A stretch of 57,246 nucleotides of DNA from Acidobacteriota bacterium (GTDB lineage: Bacteria > Acidobacteriota > Vicinamibacteria > Vicinamibacterales > UBA2999). Positions within the stretch are counted from its first letter, which is position 1; every line of letters starts with the position of its first letter. The notes under the pieces were generated by a model. That model was not told the DNA's origin and did not search any database. It saw nothing but the letters and a program-made list of their open reading frames with translations. The translations under genes and the position numbers were made by a program. Of this stretch, positions 43,282-52,096 are shown one piece after another. The stretch lies in contig JADZBZ010000214.1 in assembly GCA_020851835.1 (NCBI GenBank), positions 1 through 57,246 of the forward strand, written 5' to 3'.

Positions 43282-43315
43282 GTACGGTGGGTGCGAACAG
43301 GTGCGGGAGGATGCC

Positions 43316-44215
43316 ATGAGAACTCCGTGGACCGGGGTCGGCACGGCGCTGGTCACGCCCTTCACACAAGGCGGGGCCGTGGACGAGGCCGGCGTCAGGC
43401 GGCTGGCGCGGCGGCAGATCGACGCAGGCGTCCACTTTCTCGTGCCCTGCGGCACGACGGGCGAAACGCCCACGCTGTCGGATATCGAGCGGCGGCGGGT
43501 GGTGGAGCTGGTCGTGGAAGTGGCGGCCGGGAAGGTGCCCGTCATGGCTGGCGCCGGCGGCTACAGCACCACGGAGGTGGTGCACGCGGCGCGCGCGATG
43601 CAGCAGGCGGGTGCCACCGGACTGCTCTCGGTGACCCCGTACTACAACAAGCCCACGCCCGAGGGCCTCTTCCAGCACTTCTCGGCCGTCGCCGACGCGA
43701 CGCCGCTGCCCATCGTGCTCTACAACGTGCCAGGCCGCACGGGCTGCAATATGGACGCGGCCACCGTGGCGCGGCTGGCGACTCTTCACACGATCGTTGG
43801 CGTGAAGGAGGCCTCCGGTAACATCCAGCAGATGGCCGAGATCCTCCGCGCGACGCCGGACGACTTCCTCGTGCTGTCGGGCGACGATGCCATCACGCTG
43901 CCGCTGATGGCGATGGGCGGCCGCGGCATCATCTCGGTGGCGTCGAACGAGATTCCCGCCGAGATGGTGCAGATGGTGGAAGCCGCCGAACGCGGCAACT
44001 TCGAGTCGGCGCGGGCACTGCACCGGCGGTGGCTGCCGCTCCTGCTGGTGAACTTCATCGAGTCGAACCCCGGACCGGTGAAGTTCGCCATGGCGGCCAT
44101 GGGCCTCTGCGAAGAGGTGTACCGGCTGCCGATGGTTCCGCCGCGGCCGGCGTCGAAGGAGAAGGTGCTGGCCGTGCTGACCGAGCTGGGCATAGTCGAG
44201 ACGGCAGTGGGCTGA
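43316..44215 (+). CDS. dapA: 4-hydroxy-tetrahydrodipicolinate synthase
   Basis: The 299-residue TIM-barrel enzyme is read from ATG 43316 (RTPWTGVGTALVTPF), after GTGCGGGAGG. The class I aldolase residues are in place: VPCGTTGETPTLS (Thr pair), LSVTPYYNKPTPEGLFQHF, the catalytic tyrosine in LYNVPGRTGCNM and the Schiff-base lysine in IVGVKEASGNIQQM. It condenses pyruvate with aspartate semialdehyde, the first committed step to lysine. It sits in the operon between dapB and dapD. Confidence 0.95.
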   Translation: MRTPWTGVGTALVTPFTQGGAVDEAGVRRLARRQIDAGVHFLVPCGTTGETPTLSDIERRRVVELVVEVAAGKVPVMAGAGGYSTTEVVHAARAMQQAGATGLLSVTPYYNKPTPEGLFQHFSAVADATPLPIVLYNVPGRTGCNMDAATVARLATLHTIVGVKEASGNIQQMAEILRATPDDFLVLSGDDAITLPLMAMGGRGIISVASNEIPAEMVQMVEAAERGNFESARALHRRWLPLLLVNFIESNPGPVKFAMAAMGLCEEVYRLPMVPPRPASKEKVLAVLTELGIVETAVG

Positions 44216-44230
44216 CGTGGGCGCGACGGC

Positions 44231-45058
44231 ATGAAAGAACGGATCGAACGGTTGTTTGCGGCGGGAGCCGGGGCCGACAAGGCCGAGGCTCGCGCCGTGT
44301 TCGCGGAGCTGCGGCAGGCGCTGGGCGCGGGCACGGTGCGCGCGGCCGAGCCCGACGCGGGAGCGCCCACGGGCTGGCGCGTCAACGCGTGGGTGAAGCA
44401 GGGCATCCTGCTCGGCTTCCGCTTCGGCGACCTCGTGGACATGAGCGAGGGCCTGCCGTTCTACGACAAGGACACGATGCCCGTGAAGCGACCCGGCACC
44501 GGGGCGGGCATTCGCATCGTTCCCGGCGGCTCGAGCGTGCGCGACGGCGCGTTCGTGGCGGCAGGTGTCATCTGCATGCCGCCGATGTACATCAACATCG
44601 GCGCGTGGGTCGGGGAGGGGACGCTCGTGGATTCGCATGCGCTCGTCGGGTCGTGCGCGCAGATTGGCGCACGCGTGCACGTGAGCGCCGCGGCCCAGAT
44701 TGGCGGCGTCATCGAGCCGGTCGGTGCGCTGCCGGTCATCATCGAAGACGAGGTGCTGGTGGGCGGCAACACCGGCATCTACGAGGGCGCGGTGATCAAG
44801 CGGCGTGCGGTGATCGGGGCGGGCACGGTGCTCACCGGGTCGACGCCCGTCTACGACCTGCCGCACGGCCGGATCATCCGTCCCGAGTCGGGTCAGCCCA
44901 TCGTCGTGCCCGAAGGGGCGGTTGTGGTGCCGGGCGCACGGCAGGTGACGGTGGGCGTTGGACGCGACTGGGGTGTGTCGCTGGCGACGCCCGTCATCGT
45001 GAAGTACCGCGACGATCGGACCGATACGCGCACGGAGCTCGAAGCGTGGATCCGGTAG
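44231..45058 (+). CDS. dapD: Tetrahydrodipicolinate N-succinyltransferase
   Basis: The 275-residue protein has the DapD N-terminal helical domain and then left-handed beta-helix hexapeptides: VRDGAFVAAGVICMPPMYIN, IGAWVGEGTLVDSHALVGSC, AQIGARVHVSAAAQIGGVIE and VGGNTGIYEGAVIKRRAVIG. The C-terminal segment is basic and acidic as usual. It transfers succinyl from CoA, so lysine is made by the succinylase route. The matching aminotransferase (dapC/argD) is not in this window. Confidence 0.95.
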   Translation: MKERIERLFAAGAGADKAEARAVFAELRQALGAGTVRAAEPDAGAPTGWRVNAWVKQGILLGFRFGDLVDMSEGLPFYDKDTMPVKRPGTGAGIRIVPGGSSVRDGAFVAAGVICMPPMYINIGAWVGEGTLVDSHALVGSCAQIGARVHVSAAAQIGGVIEPVGALPVIIEDEVLVGGNTGIYEGAVIKRRAVIGAGTVLTGSTPVYDLPHGRIIRPESGQPIVVPEGAVVVPGARQVTVGVGRDWGVSLATPVIVKYRDDRTDTRTELEAWIR

Positions 45059-46107
45059 ATCCGGTTGCGCTGGCGCGCGAGCTGATCGACATCGATTCCA
45101 CCACGGGCCGCGAAGGCGCGGCGGCGCGGGCGCTGGCGGCCTATCTGCGCGCGAGAGGCCTTGCCGTACTCGAACAGCCGCTGGTGGCCGCGGAATCCGA
45201 CGTCGAGCGGGGCGGACCGCTCGAGGCGTCGGCCGACCGTATCAACGTCATTGCCGCCGCGGGCGAACCCGCGGTCGTCTTTTCCACCCACATCGACTGT
45301 GTGCCGCCGTTCTTCCCCAGCCGCCTCGAAGGAGGCCGGCTGTTCGGGCGCGGAGCCTGCGACGCCAAGGGGATTCTGGCTGCCCAGGTGGGGGCCGTGG
45401 AGCGCCTGCGCGCGCGCGGCGAGACGCGGGTGGGCCTGGTGGTGGTGGCGGGGGAGGAGCGCGGCAGCGACGGGGCCCGCGCCGCCAACCGCATGGCGTC
45501 GCGCTCGCGTTACCTGATCAACGGCGAGCCCACCGACAACCGGCTGGGTTCGGCCACGCGCGGCGTGTTCCGCGTGAGGCTCGTGACCAGGGGCATCGCC
45601 GTCCATTCCGGCTATCCCGATCTGGGCCGCTCGGCCATCGAACTGCTCGTGGACGTGCTCGTCTGCCTGCGGGAGGCGAGGTGGCCGGAAGATCCCGTGC
45701 TGGGCCGCACGCACTACACGGTGGCGTTCATTGCCGGGGGTGTGGCGCCCAACGTCGTGCCTCCGCACGCCGAGGCCGAGCTGACGTTCCGCAGCGTGGG
45801 CGCGCACGACGAGATCCGGAGGGTGCTGGCGGCCGCGGTCGGCGATCGTGCGTCCCTGCACGAGATGGTGGAGGTGCCGCCCGTCCGCCTCACGACGCCG
45901 GAGGGGTTCGAGACAGCCGTCTTCGCCTACACGACCGACATCCCGCTCCTGACCAACTGGGGCACGCCGCTGCTAGTCGGACCCGGCTCGATCCACGTGG
46001 CGCATACGGACCACGAGCACGTGCGCGTGGACGATCTGCACGAGGCCGTGGACCTGTACGAGCGGCTGGCGCTACTGTTGCTGGACCGCAGCCAGGCGAT
46101 AGACTGA
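45046..46107 (+). CDS. dapE: M20-family deacylase, probable succinyl-diaminopimelate desuccinylase
   Basis: The 353-residue metallopeptidase is read from GTG 45046, overlapping dapD by 13 bp. Zinc-site residues appear in order: VVFSTHIDCVPPFFP (His), LFGRGACDAKGILAAQ (bridging Asp), VVVAGEERGSDG (Glu pair) and GSIHVAHTDHEH (final His). The dimerisation domain lies between, with IAVHSGYPDLGRSAIELL. ArgE or LysK-like specificity cannot be excluded from sequence alone, but its position after dapD favours DapE. Confidence 0.8.
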   Translation: MDPVDPVALARELIDIDSTTGREGAAARALAAYLRARGLAVLEQPLVAAESDVERGGPLEASADRINVIAAAGEPAVVFSTHIDCVPPFFPSRLEGGRLFGRGACDAKGILAAQVGAVERLRARGETRVGLVVVAGEERGSDGARAANRMASRSRYLINGEPTDNRLGSATRGVFRVRLVTRGIAVHSGYPDLGRSAIELLVDVLVCLREARWPEDPVLGRTHYTVAFIAGGVAPNVVPPHAEAELTFRSVGAHDEIRRVLAAAVGDRASLHEMVEVPPVRLTTPEGFETAVFAYTTDIPLLTNWGTPLLVGPGSIHVAHTDHEHVRVDDLHEAVDLYERLALLLLDRSQAID

Positions 46108-46268
46108 CAGTCCGTGGTGGAAGTGGTGACGTAGCACCGAGGGCGGCGATGCGCCCGGATCGCAAGGCGCGACGACTGAGAATATCGGGCCATATTCGAA
46201 GGAGGAGCAACGAAGCGAGGCGGGATGCGGCGCCGGCCGAATGCCGGCACCACTTCCACCACGGACTG
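46108..46268. repeat. 161-bp palindromic element filling the convergent dapE/HD-GYP gap
   Basis: Its ends are a perfect 21-bp inverted repeat, beginning CAGTCCGTGGTGG at 46108 and ending at 46268. The exact centre is another palindrome, GAATAT-CGGGCC-ATATTC (46180-46197). It occupies every base between the two stop codons. It could be a bidirectional terminator or a non-autonomous hairpin element. Confidence 0.85.
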
Positions 46269-47390
46269 CTAAGGCAAGGGGGTCGGCAAGGACGGCCCGG
46301 CCGAGAGCGTCTCGCGGTCACACGCCATCAGCGCGTCGACGATGTCACCGTCGAACTGGCGCCCGCGCTCTTCCTCGATGGCGGCAATCGCCATCTCCGG
46401 CGTCCTCCCCTGGCGATAGGGCCGATCGGTCGTCATCGCGTCGAACGCGTCGGCGATGGCCACCATGCGTCCGGGAAGCGGAATGTCGTGTCCCTTGAGA
46501 CCGCGCGGGTACCCGCTGCCGTCCCAGCGCTCGTGGTGCGTCAGAGCGATCGTCGACGCCAGCCGCAGCAACGGCATGTCGCTGCCGCCGAGAATCCGGG
46601 CGCCGATCGTGGTGTGCGACTGCATTACCTGCGCCTCCAGCGAGGTGAGCGGGCCCGGCTTACGGAGCAGGGCGTCGGGAATGCCGATCTTGCCGACGTC
46701 GTGCAGCGCGGACGCACGCGCCAGCAGGTCGGCGTCCGAGGGCGACCGGCCCATCGCCGTCGCCAGGGTGCTGATGATCCGGCCCACACGGGTGTTGTGG
46801 TTGTTGGTCGAGTCGTCGCGGTACTCGGACGCCATCGCGAGGCGTTCGATCATCTCGATTCGCGCCGATTCGAGCTCGAGTGTGCGCCCGCGCACCGAGT
46901 CGCGGAGCGACCGGTTCTGCTTGCGCAGGTCATGGAAGAGCAGGCGGGTTTCGAGCTGGTTGCGGACGCGGATGGCGATTTCGGTGAAGTCGAACGGCTT
47001 GGTCACGAAGTCGCGGGCGCCGCGCGTGAGGGCCTGGCGCCGGACGTCGGAGGAGTCGTCCCCGGTGACTACGATGACCGGCAGCCGGTCGGCGTGGATG
47101 AGCGGAGCCAGGGCATCGAGCACGTCGAACCCGTCGCGTTCGGGCATGTGCACGTCGAGCAGCACCAGGTCCGGGGGCGTGCTCGTGATGAAGGCTTCGA
47201 CCTGCCGGGCGTCGGTGAGTCCCGACACGTTGGTGAAACCGGCCCGCGCCAGCAGCATCTTCACCAGCTCCACATTGAGCGGCTCGTCGTCGATGGCCAG
47301 GATGTGCGCGGCCGAGCTGAGCCGCTCGAGCCGGGCCGGCTCGCCGAAATACTCGCTGTCGTCGTGAAAGGCGGGCGGGAAGGCGATCAT
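46269..47390 (-). CDS. Response regulator with HD-GYP phosphodiesterase domain
   Basis: The 373-residue protein is read from ATG 47390 (IAFPPAFHDDSEYF). A receiver domain spans about 30-145 (ILAIDDEPLN, phosphoacceptor LVLLDVHMPERDG, DFVTKPFD). A coiled linker leads to the HD-GYP domain with HNTRVGRI, ALHDVGKIGIPDALLRKPG, HTTIGARIL and THHERWDGSGYPRGLKG. All metal and GYP residues are present, so it should degrade cyclic di-GMP when phosphorylated. No cognate kinase is adjacent. Confidence 0.9.
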   Translation of the reverse strand: MIAFPPAFHDDSEYFGEPARLERLSSAAHILAIDDEPLNVELVKMLLARAGFTNVSGLTDARQVEAFITSTPPDLVLLDVHMPERDGFDVLDALAPLIHADRLPVIVVTGDDSSDVRRQALTRGARDFVTKPFDFTEIAIRVRNQLETRLLFHDLRKQNRSLRDSVRGRTLELESARIEMIERLAMASEYRDDSTNNHNTRVGRIISTLATAMGRSPSDADLLARASALHDVGKIGIPDALLRKPGPLTSLEAQVMQSHTTIGARILGGSDMPLLRLASTIALTHHERWDGSGYPRGLKGHDIPLPGRMVAIADAFDAMTTDRPYRQGRTPEMAIAAIEEERGRQFDGDIVDALMACDRETLSAGPSLPTPLP

Positions 47391-47577
47391 GGCATCGTGT
47401 CCGCTTGCAAGGGCGGTACCGCAACCTCCAAATTCGTTAAGTGCCTTGCACCGAGGTACTTGGCTCCGAGAACCCCTGCCGGGCGGCTGTGCACACGTGC
47501 GCGCGCACAGCGTGAATGCTACACTGTTTCCCACGTTCCATGCACCAGAGCCGGTCGCGACTGGCCGGGCTGGTGGC

Positions 47578-47699
47578 GGGCCGCACCGCGGCTCGGGACC
47601 TGTGCAATCTCAGGGCGGCGAACCGCGTCAGGGCCGGAAGGCAGCAGCGCTCAGTCGTTTCCGTGATGTGTGCAGCCATTCCGGGCCGCGGTGAGGCCC
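47578..47699 (+). ncRNA. ffs: Bacterial signal recognition particle RNA (4.5S type)
   Basis: The conserved domain IV motif GTCAGGGCCGGAAGGCAGCAGC-like (47628-47649) is present in the apical hairpin. The 5' GGGCCGCACCGCGGCTCGG and 3' CCGGGCCGCGGTGAGGCCC pair almost perfectly to form the long closing stem. Its place just before dnaX is a common arrangement. Ends are set from the stem. Confidence 0.9.
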
Positions 47700-47724
47700 G
47701 TGGGCGCGGACGGTCCTCTCCCCG

Positions 47725-49413
47725 ATGTCCTACCAGGTTCTCGCCCGCAAGTGGCGGCCGCAGCGCTTCGACGACGTGCTCGGTCAGCAGGCCGTCACCC
47801 GGACGCTCGGCAACGCCCTCAAGAGCCGCCGGCTCGCGCACGCCTTCGTCTTCGCCGGCCCGCGGGGCTGCGGCAAGACGACCAGCGCCCGCATCCTCGC
47901 GCGCGCGCTCAACTGCGTGAACGGGCCCACGGCCGAGCCCTGCGGGGTGTGCGACGCCTGCGTCGAGATTGCCGAGGGGCGCGACATGGACGTGCTCGAA
48001 ATCGACGCCGCCACGCACACCGGCGTGGACAACGTCCGCGAGGTCATCATCGAGGGGCTGTCGATCGCTCCCGTCCGCAATCGCTACAAGGTGTTCATCA
48101 TCGACGAGGTTCACATGCTGTCGGCCTCGTCCTTCAACGCCCTGCTCAAGTCCATCGAGGAGCCGCCGCCGCACGTGGTCTTCATGATGGCGACCACCGA
48201 GCTGCACAAGATTCCCGACACCGTGCTGTCGCGGGCCCAGGTCCACGAGTTTCGGACCATCCCGGCCAGGACGGTGGCCGAGCGGCTGCGCTACATCGCC
48301 GGGGAGGAGCACATCGACGTGCCAGACGAGGCGCTCATGCTGCTCGCCCGGGCGGGCGAGGGGAGCATGCGCGACTCCCTGAGCGCTCTCGACCAGGTGC
48401 GGGCCTTCGCCGGCGACCGCATCGCCACCGAGGACGTGGTCGCCGTGCTCGGCCTGGTTGGGCGCGATCTCGTCATGGACATGCTCGATGCGGTCGTGAC
48501 CGAGGACGCGCCGGCGGCCTTCACGCTGACCGAACGCGCCATCGAGCGCGGCTACGACCTGCGCCTGCTGTGCCGCGAGCTGTCGCGCGCCATGCGGGAC
48601 CTGTTGTTGCTGTCGGTCGACCGGAAGAGGGCCTCGGACCCGGAGGTGGTCGGCGACGGCGACCGCGAGCGCCTGTTGGCCCTGGCGGACCGCTGGTCGC
48701 GCGAAGACCTGCTCCGCGGCTTCGACCTGCTGACGCGCGCCGAGCAGGAGATTCGCGGCTCCGAACAGCCCCGCTACAACCTCGAGATGGCGTTGCTGCG
48801 CCTGATGCACCTGCGGAAACTCGTGCCGCTGACAGATCTGCTGTCGGGCGCCGCCGGAGCGCGGGGCGTGGCCGGTGCGAGTGCGCCGCCGCCGCGCCGC
48901 CTGGCGACGCCGACGTCAGCGCCAGTGCGGACGACGGCGCCGGGTCGCGCCGCCGGCGCCGCTCCGGCCTCCCGGGTCGCACCCGCCCCGCCGGCCGCAT
49001 CGGCCGCGCCTGGTACGCTCAACCGCGACGCCTTCCTCGCCGAATTGAAGGCCGCCAAACCGACTTTCTACAATCTCGTCGTCGCGCAGGCGTTCAGCAT
49101 CGACGCGGATCAGTCGGGCGTGAGGTTCCGGTTCCAGCCGAATCAGAAGGTGCCCAAGAGCCAGTGCGAGGAGCAGCGCGCGTGGGTGCAATCGATTGTC
49201 GAGCGGCTCACGGGTGTGCGGCTGCCGGTGACCGTTGCCTTCACCGATCCCGCGGCCGTGCCCGGGCCACCACCACCCGCCGCGCCGGCTGTGCCCGTGG
49301 CGGCCTCGCCGGCGAAGTCAGGCGGAGAGCAGGCCTCGCCGCTGGAGCACGAGACGGTGCGCAGCCTCCTCGAGATTTTCCCGGTGGAGAAGACGTCGGT
49401 GGAAGGTGAGTAG
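47725..49413 (+). CDS. dnaX: DNA polymerase III subunit gamma/tau
   Basis: The 562-residue clamp-loader ATPase begins SYQVLARKWRPQRFDDVLGQ. Walker A is GPRGCGKTTSARILA, the zinc module is CVNGPTAEPCGVCDAC, the DExx region VFIIDEVHMLSASSFNALLK, and the SRC-like sensor is LSRAQVHEFRTIP. After about residue 375 a proline/alanine-rich linker leads to a C-terminal domain (FLAELKAAKPTFYNLVVAQ). It loads the beta clamp at the replication fork. It starts the dnaX-ybaB-recR set, directly after the SRP RNA. Confidence 0.95.
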   Translation: MSYQVLARKWRPQRFDDVLGQQAVTRTLGNALKSRRLAHAFVFAGPRGCGKTTSARILARALNCVNGPTAEPCGVCDACVEIAEGRDMDVLEIDAATHTGVDNVREVIIEGLSIAPVRNRYKVFIIDEVHMLSASSFNALLKSIEEPPPHVVFMMATTELHKIPDTVLSRAQVHEFRTIPARTVAERLRYIAGEEHIDVPDEALMLLARAGEGSMRDSLSALDQVRAFAGDRIATEDVVAVLGLVGRDLVMDMLDAVVTEDAPAAFTLTERAIERGYDLRLLCRELSRAMRDLLLLSVDRKRASDPEVVGDGDRERLLALADRWSREDLLRGFDLLTRAEQEIRGSEQPRYNLEMALLRLMHLRKLVPLTDLLSGAAGARGVAGASAPPPRRLATPTSAPVRTTAPGRAAGAAPASRVAPAPPAASAAPGTLNRDAFLAELKAAKPTFYNLVVAQAFSIDADQSGVRFRFQPNQKVPKSQCEEQRAWVQSIVERLTGVRLPVTVAFTDPAAVPGPPPPAAPAVPVAASPAKSGGEQASPLEHETVRSLLEIFPVEKTSVEGE

Positions 49414-49414
49414 C

Positions 49415-49699
49415 ATGAACATCCAGGACATGATGAAGCAGGCGCAGGAGATGCAGCAGCAGATGACCGAGTTGCGCGTCGAGGCCACGGCGGGTGGCGG
49501 GATGGTGAGCGTGGTGGTCAACGGCCACAAGCACGTGCTCACCCTGACGATCGATCCCGAGGTGGTCGCGAAGGAAGACGTCGGCATGCTGCAGGACCTG
49601 ATCGTCGCCGCCGTCAACGACGCCCACCGCAGAGTGGACGAGGCGCTCAAGCAGAAGATGGGCGGCTTGATGTCGGGCCTCGGACTGCCCGGCCTCTAG
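49415..49699 (+). CDS. ybaB: YbaB/EbfC family nucleoid-associated protein
   Basis: The 94-residue protein is read from ATG 49415 (NIQDMMKQAQEMQQQMTELR), one base after the dnaX stop. It has the helical front, the central strand GGGMVSVVVNGHKHVLTLTI and a long final helix (LIVAAVNDAHRRVDEALKQK) ending in a glycine-leucine tail. YbaB dimers bind DNA and are regularly encoded between dnaX and recR. Confidence 0.95.
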   Translation: MNIQDMMKQAQEMQQQMTELRVEATAGGGMVSVVVNGHKHVLTLTIDPEVVAKEDVGMLQDLIVAAVNDAHRRVDEALKQKMGGLMSGLGLPGL

Positions 49700-49750
49700 C
49701 GCCACCGACGCCGAACCCGAGAACGCCCAACCCCGACAACCCCGAAGGCC

Positions 49751-50344
49751 GTGCTCCCCGAATCCCTCCAGCACCTCATCGACCAGTTCAAGCGCCTGCC
49801 CGGCATCGGCGGCAAGAGCGCCCAGCGGCTGGCCTTCCACGTCCTGCGCACCCCGCGCGAGGATGCCGAGCGGCTGTGCGAGGCCATCCGCCTGGTCAAG
49901 GACCGCGTCACCTACTGCACTATCTGCAGCAACATCACCGATGCCGACCCGTGTCTCATCTGCGCCGACCAGAGCCGCGATCGGACCAGCATCTGCGTGG
50001 TCGAGGAACCGCAGAACGTGCACGTCATCGAGAAGACGCGCGGCTTCCGCGGCACCTACCACGTGCTGATGGGCGCCATCTCGCCGCTGGCCGGCGTGGG
50101 GCCGGACGACCTGAAGATCAAGGACCTGCTCGTCCGCATCGGGGCGGGCGGTGTGGAGGAAATCATCCTCGCGACCAATCCCACGGTGGAGGGCGAGGCC
50201 ACGGCCATCTACCTGGCGCGCCTCCTCAAGCCGCTTGGCCCGCGCGTGACGCGCATCGCCATGGGCATCCCCGTCGGCAGCGACATCGAGTACGCGGACG
50301 ACCTGACGATGACCAGGGCGATGGAAGGGCGGCGGGAACTGTAA
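49751..50344 (+). CDS. recR: Recombination mediator RecR
   Basis: The 197-residue protein is read from GTG 49751 (LPESLQHLIDQFKRLPGIGG). It has the helix-hairpin-helix KSAQRLAFHVL, a four-cysteine zinc finger (CTICSNITDADPCLIC) and a Toprim domain beginning ICVVEEPQNVHVIEKT, with GVEEIILATNPTVEGEATA. The C-terminal Walker-like strand RIAMGIPVGSDIEY is complete. It works with RecO/RecF to load RecA at gaps. It is the third gene of the dnaX operon. Confidence 0.95.
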   Translation: MLPESLQHLIDQFKRLPGIGGKSAQRLAFHVLRTPREDAERLCEAIRLVKDRVTYCTICSNITDADPCLICADQSRDRTSICVVEEPQNVHVIEKTRGFRGTYHVLMGAISPLAGVGPDDLKIKDLLVRIGAGGVEEIILATNPTVEGEATAIYLARLLKPLGPRVTRIAMGIPVGSDIEYADDLTMTRAMEGRREL

Positions 50345-50403
50345 AAGGCAGCCGCCTCGGCCCTCGGCACCTGCTAAGATTCTCCATCCCTTCCCCCGGG
50401 ACC

Positions 50404-51036
50404 ATGCTGCCTGTCGCCTATCAGTTCCCGGCCGCCGCACTGCTCGTTTCTGGCGGGCTCCTGTCGTGCCTGTTCGGCTACCGGCTGTTCCGGTTCGTCC
50501 TCGCTATCTTCGGCTTCATACTTGGAGCGCTGGCGGCCAGTTCCGTGTTCGGCGAGGGCGCCGGGACGGCCATGGCGATTGCCGCCATCGTGGGTGGGCT
50601 GGTCGGCGCGGGGCTGCTGCTGGCCGCCTACTTCGTCGGGGTGGCCCTCGTCGGGGCGGGGCTTGGCGCCCTGCTCGTCAACCTGCTCTGGGCGCGCATC
50701 CAGGGCGATCCGCATCCCGCGCTGGTCATCATCGCCGCCGTTGCTGGCGCTCTGGTGGCCACGTGGCTGCAGCGCTATGTCATCATTCTCGCCACCGCCT
50801 TTGGCGGTGCGTGGACCACGGTGGTCGGCGCGGCCGCATTGCTGGGTAACGCGGCCACGCTCAAGGCGGCGTCCGAGGGCGATATCTGGGTGGCGTATCC
50901 CATGAACCCCGCGCCGGGCCAGGGCTGGGTGCCTTGGACCTTTCTCGGCCTGGGCTTGACGGGTACGCTGGTCCAGATGTACTGGACCGGCGGCGATCGC
51001 GGTCGCATTGGACGCCGGCGCTCGAAGCCGAAGTGA
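50404..51036 (+). CDS. Multi-pass membrane protein, DUF4203/TMEM198-like
   Basis: The 210-residue protein has seven or so hydrophobic segments, starting YQFPAAALLVSGGLLSCLFG and including VLAIFGFILGALAASSVFGE, VGGLVGAGLLLAAYFVGVAL and a final FLGLGLTGTLVQMYW. The glycine-rich packing and the conserved first pair of helices suggest DUF4203. Function is unknown. It follows recR by 59 bp and may be cotranscribed. Confidence 0.7.
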   Translation: MLPVAYQFPAAALLVSGGLLSCLFGYRLFRFVLAIFGFILGALAASSVFGEGAGTAMAIAAIVGGLVGAGLLLAAYFVGVALVGAGLGALLVNLLWARIQGDPHPALVIIAAVAGALVATWLQRYVIILATAFGGAWTTVVGAAALLGNAATLKAASEGDIWVAYPMNPAPGQGWVPWTFLGLGLTGTLVQMYWTGGDRGRIGRRRSKPK

Positions 51037-51078
51037 GGCCGTGCGGCTGAGCGCGTGCCACCGGCGAGAGGACTCCGA

Positions 51079-52086
51079 TCAGCGGACGGCGTCGGCGGCG
51101 GCCAGGCCACTCAGGAACGCGGCTTCGATGCGATTGCCCGCGCACCAATCCCCGCACGCCACCAAGTGTCGATCGTGATCGGCGAGCGCGCCGGCCGCCA
51201 GTGGCGGGTCGGCGCAGGCGAACGGCCACCGGTGCGCGCTCAGGTGCACCGGCAACGGCAGAGATCCCCGCACCAGGTCGCCGAAGGCGTTCAACAGGAA
51301 CGGTCCGACGGCGTCGGGCGCATCGCCGGCGTGGGCCTCGCTCCAGGCTCCGGCGCCGTGCAGCACCCACGTCTCGGCCAGGCCGCGCCGGGGTTTCGAC
51401 CGATCCCGCGCGATCCAGCCGAGTGGGCTGCCGGCCACGAACGCACCGTCGAAGGAGGTGGGGACGCGATCGCTGAACGCCGCCATCGCCACCCAGCATG
51501 GGTGCATCCGCACGGCCGCGGCCCGCTGCGCGAGTGACGGCGACTCTGCCAGCAGCGGGACGGCCTGAGACGCCGGAACGGCCACTACCGCCGCGTCGAA
51601 CGGGCCGAGCGTCCGGCCGTCGTGGAGTGAGGCGAGCCAGCGGCCAGCCGCGCCCTGCTCGTCGCGGGTCAGGGCCGTGACCCGCGTTTCGCAGTGCACG
51701 TCGAGGCCGCGCGCCAGGTGCCGTCCGATGGCGCTCATGCTCGGCACGCCCACCCACCGCCTGCGCTCGTCTTCGAGAGCCTCGCGCCCTTCGCTGTCGA
51801 ATGTCGCGAGAGCGCCATGCCACACCTGGACGGTTCGCGCCTTGTGCCACGCCTCGACCTCGCGTTCGAACCGCCTATCGCGCACCGTGAAGTACTGGGC
51901 GCCATGATCGAAGGCGAGCGCCGCCAGTTCCGGCCGATCGGCATCCTCGTCCACAATGCGGCGGGTCGAGACGCGACCGCCCGGCGCACGCGCCTTGTCG
52001 ACGACCGTGACATCGCGGCCGCGTTCCTGCAGGTGGCGCGCGGCGGTCAGGCCCGCGATGCCTGCGCCGATGACGAGGATTCGCAT
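51079..52086 (-). CDS. FAD-dependent amine oxidase/renalase-like oxidoreductase
   Basis: The 335-residue protein has the dinucleotide fold at the start: MRILVIGAGIAGLTAARHLQ, then VVDKARAPGGRVSTRR, the ADP-binding and GRMATRR-like loop. FDHGAQYFTVRD follows, and the C-terminal FAD contact is CGDWCAGNRIEAAFLSGLAA. The pattern fits the renalase/YgaF-like group of NAD(P)/FAD oxidoreductases found in bacteria next to photolyase genes. Substrate is unknown. It is the last gene of a minus-strand group but 10 bp after the AttH-like gene, so cotranscription is likely. Confidence 0.85.
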   Translation of the reverse strand: MRILVIGAGIAGLTAARHLQERGRDVTVVDKARAPGGRVSTRRIVDEDADRPELAALAFDHGAQYFTVRDRRFEREVEAWHKARTVQVWHGALATFDSEGREALEDERRRWVGVPSMSAIGRHLARGLDVHCETRVTALTRDEQGAAGRWLASLHDGRTLGPFDAAVVAVPASQAVPLLAESPSLAQRAAAVRMHPCWVAMAAFSDRVPTSFDGAFVAGSPLGWIARDRSKPRRGLAETWVLHGAGAWSEAHAGDAPDAVGPFLLNAFGDLVRGSLPLPVHLSAHRWPFACADPPLAAGALADHDRHLVACGDWCAGNRIEAAFLSGLAAADAVR

Positions 52087-52096
52087 CTGCGGGCTC

